Shown: positions 32,301 through 47,300 of the stretch, piece by piece | Numbering within the stretch: position 1 is the stretch's first letter | Layout of the letters: each line of letters starts with the position of its first letter | Source: Chiridota heheva | Lineage: Eukaryota > Echinodermata > Holothuroidea > Apodida > Chiridotidae | Reading direction: 5' to 3' | Length of the DNA stretch: 64,000 nt | Assembly (NCBI GenBank): GCA_020152595.1 | Contig: JAIGNY010003061.1 | Coordinates: 328,501 to 392,500, forward strand | Made by a program: the position numbers and the translations under genes | Notes under the pieces: model-generated | The model's input: only the letters and a program-made list of their open reading frames with translations | Told to the model about the DNA's origin: nothing | Databases searched by the model: none

Positions 32301-35300
32301 CCACATGGCATCCCACCCTATGTCTCACATGACGTCCCATAAGCTCCATAAGAAGTCTCATCCTAGCTATCACAGTCTCTTATTGAGCATGCTATGTATG
32401 AAAGTGTCAGTTCATATAATAACTTATATGCAAATGACTTGTTGAATAAGAAAAAAGGTGGAGTCAAATAATTATGCCTGATATAGCCCTTGGTGTATAC
32501 AACATGGTAAATATTATATCATATGGCCCCCATCTATGTCCAGCATGGCATCCCTCCCTATGTCCATATACAATCACATCCTGTCACACTCCCTGACTAA
32601 GCATACTAAATAAAAACAATTTGGTCAGGTCATATACTGTGGCAACTTTATGCAAATGCCCACAATAACAAAGGTAGAGTTTAATAATCATGCCTGATAC
32701 AACTTGGTGCCCAAATATTTTGAAGAATTTTAAGTATTTTAAATCTTAAGTGCTACAAGAGAGACTTGAGGATCTCTGAAGAATATTGGAAAATTATATC
32801 ATTTAACAGTTATCTTCTAAGAAAATATCAAATGTTTTGTAGACTTTTTAAGGAAACCTGTCTTCAATCCTGTCTTAGGTATCTCTGAAAAACTTTAACA
32901 TTTTATAAGGAAATTCTAATCTTCCATAAGGATATCTGAAGAACTTTAACTTTTTCTGAGGAACTCTGAAGAAACTTTAACATATTCTGAGGATTTCTCA
33001 AAAGACTAACATTTCTGAGGAAATCTCAGGACGAATCTGTGGACGGCCAAAGGCCGTAATCACCATTACATAGGTTCGCATTATGCTTTGCATGCGAACC
33101 AATAAATCAATGTAATAATAAGTCAATGTTAAAATAATTAAAATGTAATAAATCCAAGGTCCACATGATAACATAACTTCTTATAGCACAAGAATTTTAT
33201 CTTGCTTACCCTCATGAATAACATTTTCATTTCTGAGTAATTTGAAAAAGCCATCTGAATTCAGTTGACCCTTATCGACCCGACATCCAGCTACAGGAAT
33301 CTTCACTTTTCTCTCTGTTATGATAAATGGCTCTAGTACTGTTGCTTCACCTGCATGAAAACGACAACAAACATTTGTGAACAATCACAGCTACTATCAG
33401 ATTGTTAGCAATTAAAAAAGAAGCATTTGTACATATTGAATCCTCCCATTCCAATGATCCATTTTGTTCATTATTCTTTAATGGCTTGTACACACAAAAC
33501 ATCAAGAACCGTTGATTGATAATCACAGCTACCTGGTTAGTATTGTCAGGAATATTCCTGTGAATTATCATTTTCATTTATATAAAAGAGGACTTTGAAA
33601 GAAACAATTTGGTGTCAAAACCATACTGATATCTTATTCCGTATAGAGGCATTTCATTACGTGACTCTAAATCAACTGGACCCCATTTTGCAGGGCAGCG
33701 GCTTCATTGCATTTCACGCATCTTCACACAGCTCAGTCACATCACACGTACAACAAACATACTACATGCTATTCTACTAGTACCACTTCAGCGAATTTTA
33801 CTTATGACATTTTGTTTGCTCACTTCCGATTTTTCTTCATAAAAAGAGTAACTTTAAGATTAACGCCATCTGATTGTTCGTTACTCAGACAAAGCCTACA
33901 TACCCGATATAAAGTGCTCGCTGCAAATCCAAGTGTGTAAGGCCTACCGTAGGTTGGGTCGTACAGCAGAAACCCACTTCGAACATTGATCAGATGGAAA
34001 TCGAGAAAATGTCTTTTTATTCCCCCCGCACACATCTATTAGTGCAACCAAGAGCACAGCAAGATTCGAGCATAATTATCTTACAAAAATAATCTTATAT
34101 AACAACATGCAAACGTAGTTAAGTCTAATTAAGTGTACAGCAGACGACAGTGGTTTCGCCCGACAAATTGGCGATGTAAACAAAGTCTCGTGACATCAGC
34201 TGAAACACCCTTATTGAAGTTATTGCATTTCAAAGATTGCATGAGAATGTTAAAAAGTGATGTCACAGTGCAAGGGCAAATCCATGACACTTATTATGTA
34301 TTTCTTTGAAAATTAATTGGCTCTTCCTAAATTACTGGATATTTTTTTTTTTGTCTGTTGAGATGAGGTATAACATACACCTTATAAGAACGTGCTCTGC
34401 CCATGAACCTTAAACTTTAAGTAAAAGAAAAACAATTATAAAGAAATACATAAGAATTGTCTTGGATCTGCCTTTATGACATCACACTACAAGATCACTT
34501 TTCAACACACTCGCTCAATTTTTGAAATGCAATAACTACTAAATGGAAAAAGATATCAACATAATTTTTTAAACACCAAATTGTTTCTTTAGTAGTCTTC
34601 TATCACATATATGAATATGAAAATTCACGAGAATATTCCTTTAAGAAAAAAAAGAAAGAAGCATTTGTGCATGTTAATTTCTCCTATTCCAATGATTCAA
34701 TGTTCTTAAAATGACTTATAAACAGAAAATATCAAGAACCGTAGATTGATGTCATATGAAAATAATAACAATAATGATACGTTTGATATAGCTCTTTAAA
34801 GGCCTCAAAACGTGAACTTTTTTGTGCCATCATCTCACAAATTGAAAACTTTCTTAAGTCCCATGCGACTTTTCTCAACCGCGCGCAGCTATCACGGCAC
34901 AGCAGTTGTTAAACAGATCAGGTACTACTATTACCCTGCTTCGATCCCTTAAGCTGAGCATCAAGCAAGAGGATAGTTCCCACCTTTTTCAATCTTTGGT
35001 ATGACCTGGATGGGAAATGAACTCACAACCTACTGGCTGAGAAGCGGGTGTTTTATAAATTGAGTTGACCAGATTTTGTACTTGATACTAATATAAATAT
35101 ATATATACAGTATTTGACTTTTGTTAGATACATTGTGGTATGCTTCCATGAAGCATCTCCTGATCAGAAGATCAAACCTGTTATTCCAATTGGGACTCAT
35201 ATAATGCATGTCTAAATTCTAATAATTAATTATTGCAGGTTAAATAATATCTTAAAAAAGATTATTGGAATGAAAATTAATACTTTACCTATAGATATTT

Positions 35301-38300
35301 CTTCTTCTACATCTAGGAGTTGATTGCTTAATTCCTCTTTAACATCGTCAATCATTTTGTATATCACAGAATGCAGCTTGATGGGGACAGCAAGCTCCTC
35401 GGCTAGCTGCATAGCTTCAAGACTTGCATTCATGTTGAAACCATACACACTTCCTAAAGGGAAGGAGGGCAACACAAACATTGTAAAAGAATTATACATC
35501 CAAGAAAATAGAAAGAATAAAAAAAAGTTAAATTATTATTCTGGGTAAGAAATGACAATGGGCAGATCATTTTCCTTCATTAAACATTTGGACTGCAAGG
35601 TTGCAACCTCCGTGGCAGTGAGATAAAGCTTCAGCTTTCCAATCTAGCGTCCCAGGTTTGATTTTTGGTGGGTCTCTAACCAGTGTTCCACGACTGCTTA
35701 ATAAAAAGACCGTGGGCGTCTTGACGTAAATACTCCAATGGATATCTGTTGGGATGTTATAAACCATGATAAACCAACCAACAACCCTTATCCAAGATCT
35801 GGTTCCCATTTTCATAAACCATTTATAATCTGAAGGACAAGAAGAATGTAAAAAAGCATGATGTGATTTAACTAATGGAGGGGAAATCCCATCATGAAAA
35901 AGATGATCAATGGCATATGTGATATTCCCAAATGCAATTTTTTTTCCTTTACAAAATGGAGACAAGTTATCACAAATTGCTAAATTAACCAGTGCATGAA
36001 TCAGCAAACAAGCCCCACTTCAGGAGCAATTATTACCATAAAATGTAGCAGCTAACTGGATGTCTTTGTCAGATATCGTCCCTACTCCATAGCGTAGGAC
36101 GTTAAGTTTGCACTGCTGAGATCTATACGTTGCCAGGACATCCAAAATGGCTTCCACAGAACCATCTACATCACCTGCAAAAAAAAGCACATACCTCATT
36201 TGTCCAAAATTATCACAATTTTTTTTCATAAATCACACATTGAAGCAGATAAATACACACATTCTTAATAAACTTGTCAACTTTCAGTCTATTACACTGG
36301 TTCTCTTATCCCAGCAACAATGACCAACTTTGTTTATGCTTCAGGCATCTTTACCTTTATTTATGCTTCAGGCATCTCTACCTTTGTTTATGCTTTAGGC
36401 AGCTTTACCTTTGTTTATGCTTCAGGCAGCTTTACCTTTGTTTATGCTTCAGGCAGCTTTACCCTTGTTTATGCTTCAGGCAGCTTTACCTTTGTTTATG
36501 CTTCAGGCAGCTTTACCATTGTTTATGCTTAAGGAATCTTTACCTGTGTTTATGCTTCAGGCAGCTTTACCTTTGTTTATGCTTAAGGCATCTTTACTTT
36601 TGTTTATGCTTCAGGCATCTTTACCATTGTTTATGCTTCAGGCAGCTTTACCTTTGCTTATGCTTAAGGCATTTTTACCATTGTTTATGCTTCAGGCAGC
36701 TTTACCTTTGTTTATGCTCCAAGTATATTTCGAGCATAAATTAACACTTTTGTTTATGCTTCAAGCATCTTTACCTTTGTTTATGTTTCAGGCATCTTTT
36801 CAAACATAATTTACCACCTTTGTTTGTGCTTCAAGCATATTTCTGTACATCTATGGGCATAACAGCCCAACATCTTCCAGAGAAGCCACAGTATCTTAGC
36901 TGAACGAAATTTTCTTATTCATAAAAAATTCTACCAGATTTCTTTGAATATTGGGAGAAACAACACCAGCATCCGTCTAGCTAATCATCCTGATGGTATC
37001 CCCCATTTTCTTTTTCGCAAATATTTGGGGCATTTCCACTGCTATTGTTTGCCCACATGCAACGATCAAATTGCCAAAATTTCCTAATTATTGATGTCGC
37101 TGGATGAACTTTTCCTCCTGTAATTGTCGTATTTGCAAATGTGTGTTTTCGATAACCATTAGACACAATACCATGATTGGGCCTGCCCTAAACAATAACT
37201 TCATTCAATAGGATATTTCAAAAGTCCATTCTTCATGGAGAATACTTGGAGATCATGGAGAAAACTTGGAGATCATGGAGAAAACTTGGAGATCATGGAG
37301 AAAACTTGGAGATCATGGAGAAAACTTGGAGATCATGGAGAAAACTTGGAGATCATGGAGAAAACTTGGAGATCATGGAGAAAACTTGGAGATCATGGAG
37401 AAATCTTGGAGATCTTGGAGAAAACTTGGAGATCATGGAGAAAACTTGAAGATCATGGAGAAAACTTGGAGATCATGAAGAAAACTTGGAGATTATGGAG
37501 AAAACTTGGAGATCATGGAGAAAACTTGGAGATCATGGAGAAAACTTGAAGATCATGGAGAAAAATTGGAGATCATGAAGAAAACTTGGAGATCATGGAC
37601 AAAAATTGGAGATCATGGAGAAAACTTGGAGATCATGGAGAAAACTTGGAGATCATGGAGAAAACTTGGAGATCATGGAGAAAACTTGGAGATCATAGAG
37701 AAAACTTGGAGATCATGGAGAAAAATTGGAGATCATGGAGAAAAATTGGAGATCATGGAGAAAAATTGGAGATCATGGAGAAAAATTGGAGATCATAGAG
37801 AAAACTTGGAGATCTTGGAGAAAACTTGGAGATCATGGAGAAGACTTGAAAATCATGGAGACAACTTGGAGATCATGGAGAAAACTTGGAGATCATGGAG
37901 AAAACTTGGAGATCATGGAGAAAACGTCTAACCTTTTATTACAATACAGAGTTCGGGGTCCTCACTACGAGCTGATTCTTTAGGTCTCTGAGCTCTCTCT
38001 TTTGCCACCAGGGCCATGACATCTTTATAGTTCATGGCTTGTTTCATAATTTTCCTCCTATAATATTCCTTCTTGTCCTTTTCTGCTTGAGCTGTGATTA
38101 TTACAGCTTCTTCCTCCAAGAGTTTAGACTTTGTCTGGTCCTCCCTCCAGCTGATCACTTCCCTGGCTCGTTTCTGGAGAAAAGAGGTAGAAAGTTGCAA
38201 TACCGGTACAGTCCCTTCAAATCACTTCATGGCTGACCTATGCTGACATCATTGATATCAGAAAATTGCTTAATATTGTGTCAAATCATGCATGCTAGGA

Positions 38301-41300
38301 GCGAAGCCCTGGTAGGGACCCCGAGGATGAAGCTCTCGGAAGCTCTACGTTTTTGGTGATCTTGATAACAGAAAGTTTGTTTAAATTTGTTTCAAATCTA
38401 CCGGAAAGCCTACAAAAGCCTTGCATTTCTCAAAATTTCTATAGCAGAAATTGCTTAATATTTTGTTAAATCCAAGGAAACATCCTGGTAAGCACCATGG
38501 GGGTGAAGCACTGGAAGCTTAGCATGTTCTGTTCTGTTGCATGAAATTGCCTAAAATCATGTCAATTTCACACAAAACAGCTAAAGTTAGTTAAAAGGAA
38601 TATAAATTTTGTAACGAATGTTCAAATGTCTGAATGTAGGATCCCATTAACTATACAATATGTGTGTGTGTGTGTCTTTAGTTGGGGTCCAGAGATGATT
38701 TTCATGTTTTTGATGTGAGAATAAAGCTTTGAGAGAAAACATTTACAGAAGTTGAGAATAAATAGAAAATATAAAAATATATTCTCAGGACTATTTTTGC
38801 GCCCCTGTGGGCACACAGCAACCTCTGAGAAAGCTTCACAGGGGCAGTTTTCCTCTGACCCACTTCCACTGTGCAGGAGGTTTGGTCAATTTTAGCCACA
38901 AAATCTAATTGTTATTGTTAATATATAGACCCTAACTGTGCACATTATAGACCCTAACTGTGCACATTGGACTATTTCTTTTTATACGCTCAGCTTAAAT
39001 CTTGAAATTAAAATGGTCATCATTATTAGCAAGAAATTTGTGCCACTTTTAGGTCTTACCTAAGTACATATTACAGCCTACACTGTGTGGGGGAGAAGCA
39101 TCTGAGGCAATTTTCATACATAATTCTTACGTAAGCTACATTAATTGGATAACAGTTGGGGAATGTTCTCTTTTTTTTACCCAACCAATCAGCTGCAGTT
39201 GCTGGAGGAAAAGTTTTACCTTCATGTATAGTGCACATATGATTAGCATATGATTAGTATATGATTAGCATATAATTAGCATTTGAAAGCAATTTTTTTT
39301 CTCATAAGCTTGGTCCCATACCATGCATGAATTATGCAGACGGGCAAGATTCTTCCAGCATTTCAAAGGTCTGCATGGTTCCCCAGTATATGATTGGTCC
39401 ATTATGGAAGTATGATCAAATCTTTCAGTGCTTTGTTTTCAAACCATGTCTCTTACCTCATTTTCAACTTCAAGTAAAACATCACCTAAAGCTGGAGTGT
39501 CCTTCCATCCTGTGATCACCACTGGTATTGATGGACCTGCTTTTTGCATAACTTTGCCGTTGTTATCTAGTAATGCTCGGACTTTACATATACCCGTGCC
39601 AGCGACTAGGATGGCTCCCTTTTGGAGAGTTCCTCTTTGAATTATTGCAGTTGCAACAATTCTAAAAGAGAAGACACAAAATATGAATATTTATTAAATA
39701 ATCATGTGTAATTATTTCTCATACATGTGAGAGAACATGCAGCTACAGTACATCAAATTAAATCTATTTTCACTGCAGAAAATATTTTTTTTAGAATTTA
39801 AAAGCTTTTTAATTCTCGACTTACAGAACAACCCAATGGGTTACATGCCAAACATTACAACTGTTGAGAAGTGCACAGTTGACCTCTATGGAGATTGTGC
39901 TGAAACCAGCCCAAAGATTACCCTTTGCTGTTGGCTCAGCCAAGTTTTAATCCGGCACCTGTGTGATTTTTTTTTCATGTTTGTACCGGTTCCATCAACT
40001 AAACATGTCAATTGTATATACTGTACAGCAAACAATAAATCTACTACTGAAAGAAACCACACAGGATGACCCTTGACCCTATAAATCCTAATAATTCTTG
40101 CAGTACTTATGACAAAATTGCCATTTGAAAATCACAAAAGTGTGCGACATATGTATGATTTGTAAATCACATTATCAAGCAAATATGAGCAAGGCCAATT
40201 TAGATAATCAATACAATTTTTACATCAATATTAAACCTGAAATTGTACATAAAAAAGGTTGTGACATGCCCTATGACAGCAAAATCTTAGGCAGCAAGCT
40301 AAGGGATAAGATTTTTGCTTCACCGACTATGACCCTTTCTTATTTTGTCTATCTCTCTTCACATTACACATTAATGATGCTCAGTAAAGCAAAGAAAGTT
40401 GACCTACCCTTTGCCCTTGTCAACTTGTGACTCGATGACAACACCTTCCACTGGTCCTGTGGGGTCAGCTTTTAACTCCAGTAACTCGGCCTGAGTTACG
40501 ATTGCTTCAGTTAGAGCATCCAGATTGGTACCCTGTAATGACAATGTAAAGGAGTACTAAAGTACAGAGGTCAGACAAATATGACAGAGGGCAGTACAAC
40601 AAACATAAGTGTGATGAACAACCCCAGACAAATCCTGCCGGCATGGTCGCATTGCAGGTGATAAAAACTTGCATTCTGCCGACAAGTAAATTCCCTAATT
40701 TAAGAATCATGGTCGCCAGAAAAATAGGATTGTATGTTTTGTTTGGCGAAAACATCATTTGTTAGAGAATTGAAAGTAAAAATACTTGGCTAGTATTTAA
40801 ATATCCAAAATATTTGCTGTTTCAATGACTTTTTAATTTAATTTAATTTACTATTTTGGAATGGATGATTTTGTTTTACTGGTAATTATACAATTTTGGT
40901 GAACTGAACAAATCGCCAAAATATTTCAGAGCTGGCGACCACCATAATACACACCTAATTATTGAGGGTTGGTGATGGAACTTCTTTGAATGTCTTGTTG
41001 TGTTCCGTTGTTTTAAATATGTCACAAAGTGACTGGCATAGGAAGTCTACTGTAAAAGAGTGATGTCATGCCCTCACTTTCTTAACAGATAGAATCCTTT
41101 TATTCAATATCACTTTTTTCTACTTCCGATGGTAAAATACTTGGCCAACCTCTGCACTCCCTTGACAATGCAATGGTTTTAGTTACAATTTATTCTAAGT
41201 TTAGCTCTTTAAACCAAATCTACAAATATTTTCCATGAATGTAAGGTTGTAACATCAATTCTTGTCTGATTTTAGTCATTTCTGCACAAATCTGATTCAA

Positions 41301-44300
41301 TCTTAAACTTGAATATCTCAATATGGACAATTGAGATCAGCTGAAATACATTTGTGATCAAAATCCAATTCCGTGAGAACATCTTAGACGGCTTATAGAG
41401 AACTAAAATGTACTCAAATGAATGTATCTATATCAAAGAGCAGCTTTTCATGCTAAAATGCTTATGAATTCAAATTAGCACTGTATGGGAAAAATGTTCA
41501 ATGATGGTAAGATTGTGAGGTTTGAAGCAAGATTATGTTTGAAATAATGAGTGCAAATATTCAGGTGATCTCAGAAATGGTTCAATTTTGCTTTTCACTA
41601 AAAACTGAAAAAAATGTTAATTTTACCTTTAGAGCTGATATGGCTACAGCCTGTACTTCACCACCAAACTCTTCTAATTCTATACCATTGGCTAAAATGT
41701 CCCGTTTGGCTAATTCCTGTCATAGAAAATAATTAAAATAAGAAGCATAAAATTAAAAGAACAAACTTTTAATAACGGTTTTTCCTCACATTAAAAAACC
41801 CATGAACTGAACTTTTCATGCAACGTCAGGCATAAAATTAATTTGAAATATGAATACATCTCCTTCCCCCCCCCTCTCCCTAATAATAAGAATTGTAAAT
41901 ACAACTGTGCCCCAACCATAATTTGGCCCTATGGTCCCTAGGTGTATTCCTCTATTGTGCACTAATTTCATTCAACATTTTCAAAATAGAATACTGTTCA
42001 TGTCAAAACTATGTCAGTTATGGAAATTTTGCTGATTCTGTAAAACACATTAAGCTCGGATAACCCTACGAAAAGTGACTATCCAAACAAATCCACGACC
42101 ATAACGTCAGTTCGTTAATGTGACCTGGACACAGCCAATTACTTTCCAGCAATCAGCTGGAAGGGTAATTGAATCATTCAACCGTATCAAATCTACAAGT
42201 GAATCATATCGTTTCATCTGGAAACACAAACAAAAATTGAAAGGGCAACAAAAAGGAATGATTAACTGCTTGGGACGAGGAAAAACTGAAGAGAGTTTTT
42301 AAGACATCAATACTTCCTTCCACCTGTCGTTTCAAGCAAGAAGAAAAACAAGTTCATCTCAACCATGAAGTATTTCATCTGTTTGAGCAAATCATCTGAG
42401 GTACAGATTTTTTAGAGTAGGGTGAATTAAAATTGTTTCCGATGCTTCATCAAGTACAGAATAGTTTTCTTTTAAAAAGTGGGGAATAGTGTTAAACAAA
42501 GGAAACATAAGTTAACACTGAGGACAAGAAAAACATTATTGCTTTGACTTCCTGTAATTTCTTGCATGTTTCAGCTAATCCTCGAGTGACACGTGGTAAC
42601 AGTTTGAAGTTGACCAAAAAGTTCAAACGGATAAATATTTGGCATTTTGGCTTTTCGCAAAGAGTTGTTAATGAGTGGAATGGTTTGCCTGAGTGGGTAG
42701 TTAGCTCCAATTCTGTTCACAATTTAAAAGTCAACATTGATAAGTTCTTTACTAACTCTGGGTGTCTTTATTTTTTATTTTTTTGTGTTGGTGGTTTAGT
42801 TTGGGTTTTTTCATGGATTCTTAGCCCATAATCTTGTTATGTTATGTTATGTTATGTTATGTTATGTTATGTTACTATTGAAGGTATGTTCTAATGTTGA
42901 GTATGTGACAGTATACAGCATACTTTCCCTGTGAGGATAACTTCTGGGAAATATGACATAAAACAATCCTTTTATGAACATAAGCATTTCAACTGAATAA
43001 TGGTGGACAAGTAGCAGTAACGTTAATTACATAATAATTCAATATTATGCAAACAACAAATTCCCCACAAAATTTTGTTACAAATTTCGACAAGGTTAAT
43101 ATGAAGCTTAAAATGCATCATCAAACAGGAAGCACTATAATAAAATGTATTTCAATTTTAATATATATCTAGTTTTACATTTTCAAAGTATTTTCCCTTA
43201 TTTTGGCAATACTGCAGAATCCACAAAATGAAATGCAAATTACCAGTATAAACTCATCCCTTTGTTTTTATTTTTAATGGAATATTCTGAGAAAATGTAT
43301 TATATTTTAATTGAGGAGATCTGATAGAGGCCTACAAGATTATAACACATAAATATGATCCTGAGGTATGTGATATGTTTGAATTTAGAGAAATTGGTAT
43401 CACACGGGGACACAACAAAAAGATATACATAGAAAGATCGCGATTGCAGATTAGACAAAACTCATTCAAAAATCGGATTGTTAACATTTGGAATACGTTA
43501 CCTCAATAAGTGGTGGACTGTAAAACGGTGTCGTCATTTGAAAGAAATTTGGACAAAAACTGGACAAATCAAGACAACAAATTGTATTACCGCACACATA
43601 TAAGCATCAATACTGCATTAATCATTACGCTGCAGTAGAAGAAGGTGAAGAGCTGACATCAAAGGACCAGCCGGACCTTTTGTCAGAACGGGATTTGTAA
43701 GTATTTGTGAGTAATTATTTTTTATATCAATATTAATCTGACCAGGGCAAATAGCAAATCCCTGATCTAATGCCAAAATAACATAAGAGTGCTTCATGAG
43801 AAAGAGGTATTTTACTTACTATATCAACATCTGGTTTATCACATTTGTTGATGGCGACAATCATAGGAACTGAAGGAGATATTAAAAGAATCAAATAAAG
43901 AGAGCCAAATCAAAGAAAAAAAGTGGCAATTTTTATTTTTTAAAGCATATTTTTTGCTTTTACTTCAAAGGATTAGTTCAGGGGTAAAGCAAATCTATCA
44001 TACATAAAAGAGAACTTCAAAAGAAATAAAATAGTGCATGAAGCATTCAAAAATCTTATTCCTTTAAGAAGATATTTAATTTTGAAGTTTAGTATCATTA
44101 GTGTAGAAATTACTGAAATCAAACTAGCTGTGATATCATAGCCTCAGATTCCTCAAAGTCTTTATGGATTTTGTGGCTTAAAAAGCATTAAATTTGTCAA
44201 GAAAGTAGTAAAACAGAATCTAGCAAGGGTAACTATAATTTATCACCTAATGAAAGTTGGAGGCAAAATAATTCAAATAGTAAATAAGTTACAGAAATTT

Positions 44301-47300
44301 TTTTAAAATACATTAAGCTAAGAATGTGAGGATAAGGGTGCCAACCTCCATAGAAGACTTACTTCACCAGTCATGTCTATACATATAAAAGAGAGCTTTA
44401 AACTTAATATCTCCTTAACGGAATAAGATTTTTTGAATGCAATCTTCACCATTTTGTTTCTTTTAATAAGCTATTTTCATATAAGATGTACATGCTTGAC
44501 CACTGAAATAATCCTTTAAACAGACAGATTTGATTTGTTCCACAAATACTATATAATATACATTTTTAATAATATCAAATTTGTCACAGATTTTTTAGTA
44601 TGAAATGAAAATTTATTTAATTATTTTCAAGAATTTTATGATTATGGATGGTACACAGGCTAGAAAGCTTTTTGATAGGAATTATAAATCCACCAATTGA
44701 AAGGAATGACACATACAAGCAGCATTAGCTTGATTGGGTCATTGTAAATCATATACAAATAGCAAAATAGTCTCGAAGGTTTACGTGCCACAACCACAAC
44801 TAATGTAAGCTAAATGTAACTTGCTGATAAATAGATGGTTTTCATTGGCTGTACCTAGGATGTTACAATTTGAAAGTCTTTAAGATTTTTAGGCTGCATC
44901 AATCATGACAATATGCAATTTGAGATATCATCAGTATATATTGTATCTCCAATTATCCCAAGAAGTTAATGAAAATTATAAATTTGTATCTAAAGAAGAA
45001 AGTTCATAAAATGGCATCATAAGTTGGTGAGTTCTTTTCTGCCATTCTGAAATATTTTCCAGAAAAAAGGCTGTCACAAATCTTTCGCGCTTTACCAGGA
45101 AATCTCAAACGCAGAACCATTTGGTGTACATATACAACAACATCTACGCAACAAACTACCAATATTGTTTTAAAACTTGAGGCGTACAATCATCACCAGT
45201 TCGGGCAAAGTATGCAGTTAAATTCTTACAAAGAAAATCTAAGATTCTTGTATAAGAAAGGAAATTAAATCACCATTTCACACTAATTTTCACTCGGGCT
45301 ACTTTAAAGGATTATGTTCCGTAGTGAATCTTATATGATTTAATTCACTTGGTTGGTGCCACGTCACATCCGGGAGATGCCGTCATTTGCTGGAGTGAAA
45401 ACAAACCTTTGCGCGATACACGTGGGCAAGTCTGATATGTTTATGGTGTGCGGTACATATGGCATGTAAACAAACAGGGCTGATCATTTTGTTTTCACTC
45501 CAATGCGGGGTGAATGTGCACGGTTGCTATGCGGTCTGATGACCTCAGGTCACGAATCCAACCAAGTGAATAGTGAGGTATAAAGTGAGCAATTGTTCAC
45601 AAAAAGGAAAACGCAGGAACATATAAATCTAAATCGTTATATCTAGTCTCCTAATGTCCATTTAATTTATGTTTTCTCTTGAAATTATAAATGAAATTTA
45701 ACATTAAACATAGAATACAAATACACATTTTTTCTGAATGTGTACTTATTATTCACCTGTTTGCAGTGACGGATTATTAAATAAAACTGAAATGTGTCAA
45801 ACATTTGGTTAAACAATCAAAACACTAACTAATATGTCAAATACAACATAAATCAAAAACGGCACATGTGAAAAAGAACAAATAAATCCTCTGGCATTCT
45901 GAGCAGCTCTAACGTTTGGTTAACACGCAATGAATGCAAAACTTGTGATGTATGAAGATAAAAATGTTTAATGCAATTTTTAAAATTCTATCCTAAATTT
46001 TAGTCACTGAAATTCATTTTTCTCTTTTCTCCTGCTGAATTTTGATAGAGGGTAAAGAACAAATAAATCCTCTGGCATTCTGAGCAGCTCTAACGTTTGG
46101 TTAACACGCAATGAATGCAAAACTTGTGATGTATGAAGATAAAAATGTTTAATGCAATTTTAGTCACTGAAATTCATTTTTCTCTTTTCTCCTGCTGAAT
46201 TTTGATAGAGGGTATAATGTCAAAATCTTTTGGTCATAGTCAACTGCTCCAATTTAAGGAATGGTCTAATGGTGGCGTCGTGGCAAGGAGAATTGAAAAA
46301 TAATATTTTACGAATAAGTTAACTTGCAACAACACAAACTAATAAATCACATGTTTTTTGGAAAGGCCAGATAGTAAACAGTGACAACATCAACTGATAT
46401 GTCAAATAGAAAATAATTGGAAACCAGTATACATCAAAGAATGAAAAAGTACCTCCAGCATTCTGAGCGTATTTGATAGATTCTTTTGTTTGTTCCATAA
46501 TGCCATCGTCTGCAGCCACGACCAGCACAACAATGTCAGTGACATTGGCCCCTCTCTCCCGCATTAATTTAAATGCTGCATGTCCTGGGGTGTCCAAGAA
46601 TGTGATTTGCTTCTCTAATACTTTGACTGTAAAAGAAAGGAAAAACAATACTGCATTAAAGGTTCGTTTAATAACCAATTGAAAGTATCATGACAAAAAT
46701 AGTCTTTGAATTTCAAAAATTGCATACCATATTCAACGTAATAAGCGCCCCTGCGCCCACCCAACATTTTTTGAGTGATTTATTTGAGTAATTTGAAGAC
46801 CTAAAATCATTTTTGTTACATTATTTGCTTACTTTGGGGTCTGACCATCACAATGTTTTTATTGTGATTATTGTATGATAGTATTATAAAACCAGTTCAC
46901 ACAGTGCAGTTGGAATAGCACAATGTATGCGGCCCAAAGCATGGGTGCATATTAGGAAGAAACTTCAGCCCTAAAACATGGTGGTGCCATTTTTTTTTCA
47001 TAAGCACCCTGGGCGCTTATAATATCAAATATGGTATGTAGTGTTTTCATTACCAGATTATTTCCAATACATGTAAAATTGATCATGTTCTTAACTAAAA
47101 ATATGGGCCAAATTGTATGATTATTTAATTTTCTTAACTTAACTTCATGCACTAAAAATGAAGAAAACGTCTCTTCCAGTATATGTCTAGTTGGGGATAT
47201 GGTGAGGACACCAAAACCCCTTGTTAGAATCAGCTGTAATGAACTACAGAAAAATTTCCTTTTCTATTGTCCATCAGATCGCATGCAACCTGGTGACATC

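Noticed and set aside
35567..36007. A 146-codon minus-strand frame as a gene or extra MTIF2 exon
   Set aside because: MTIF2 exons 11 and 12 join in phase without it, and it has no recognised similarity.
36274..36809. Cys/Leu-rich plus-strand frames over 130 codons
   Set aside because: They follow the 27-bp minisatellite in three frames and lie inside MTIF2 intron 10.
37235..37983. Lys/Trp-rich frames up to 141 codons
   Set aside because: Artefacts of the 20-bp minisatellite, identical peptide in three frames.
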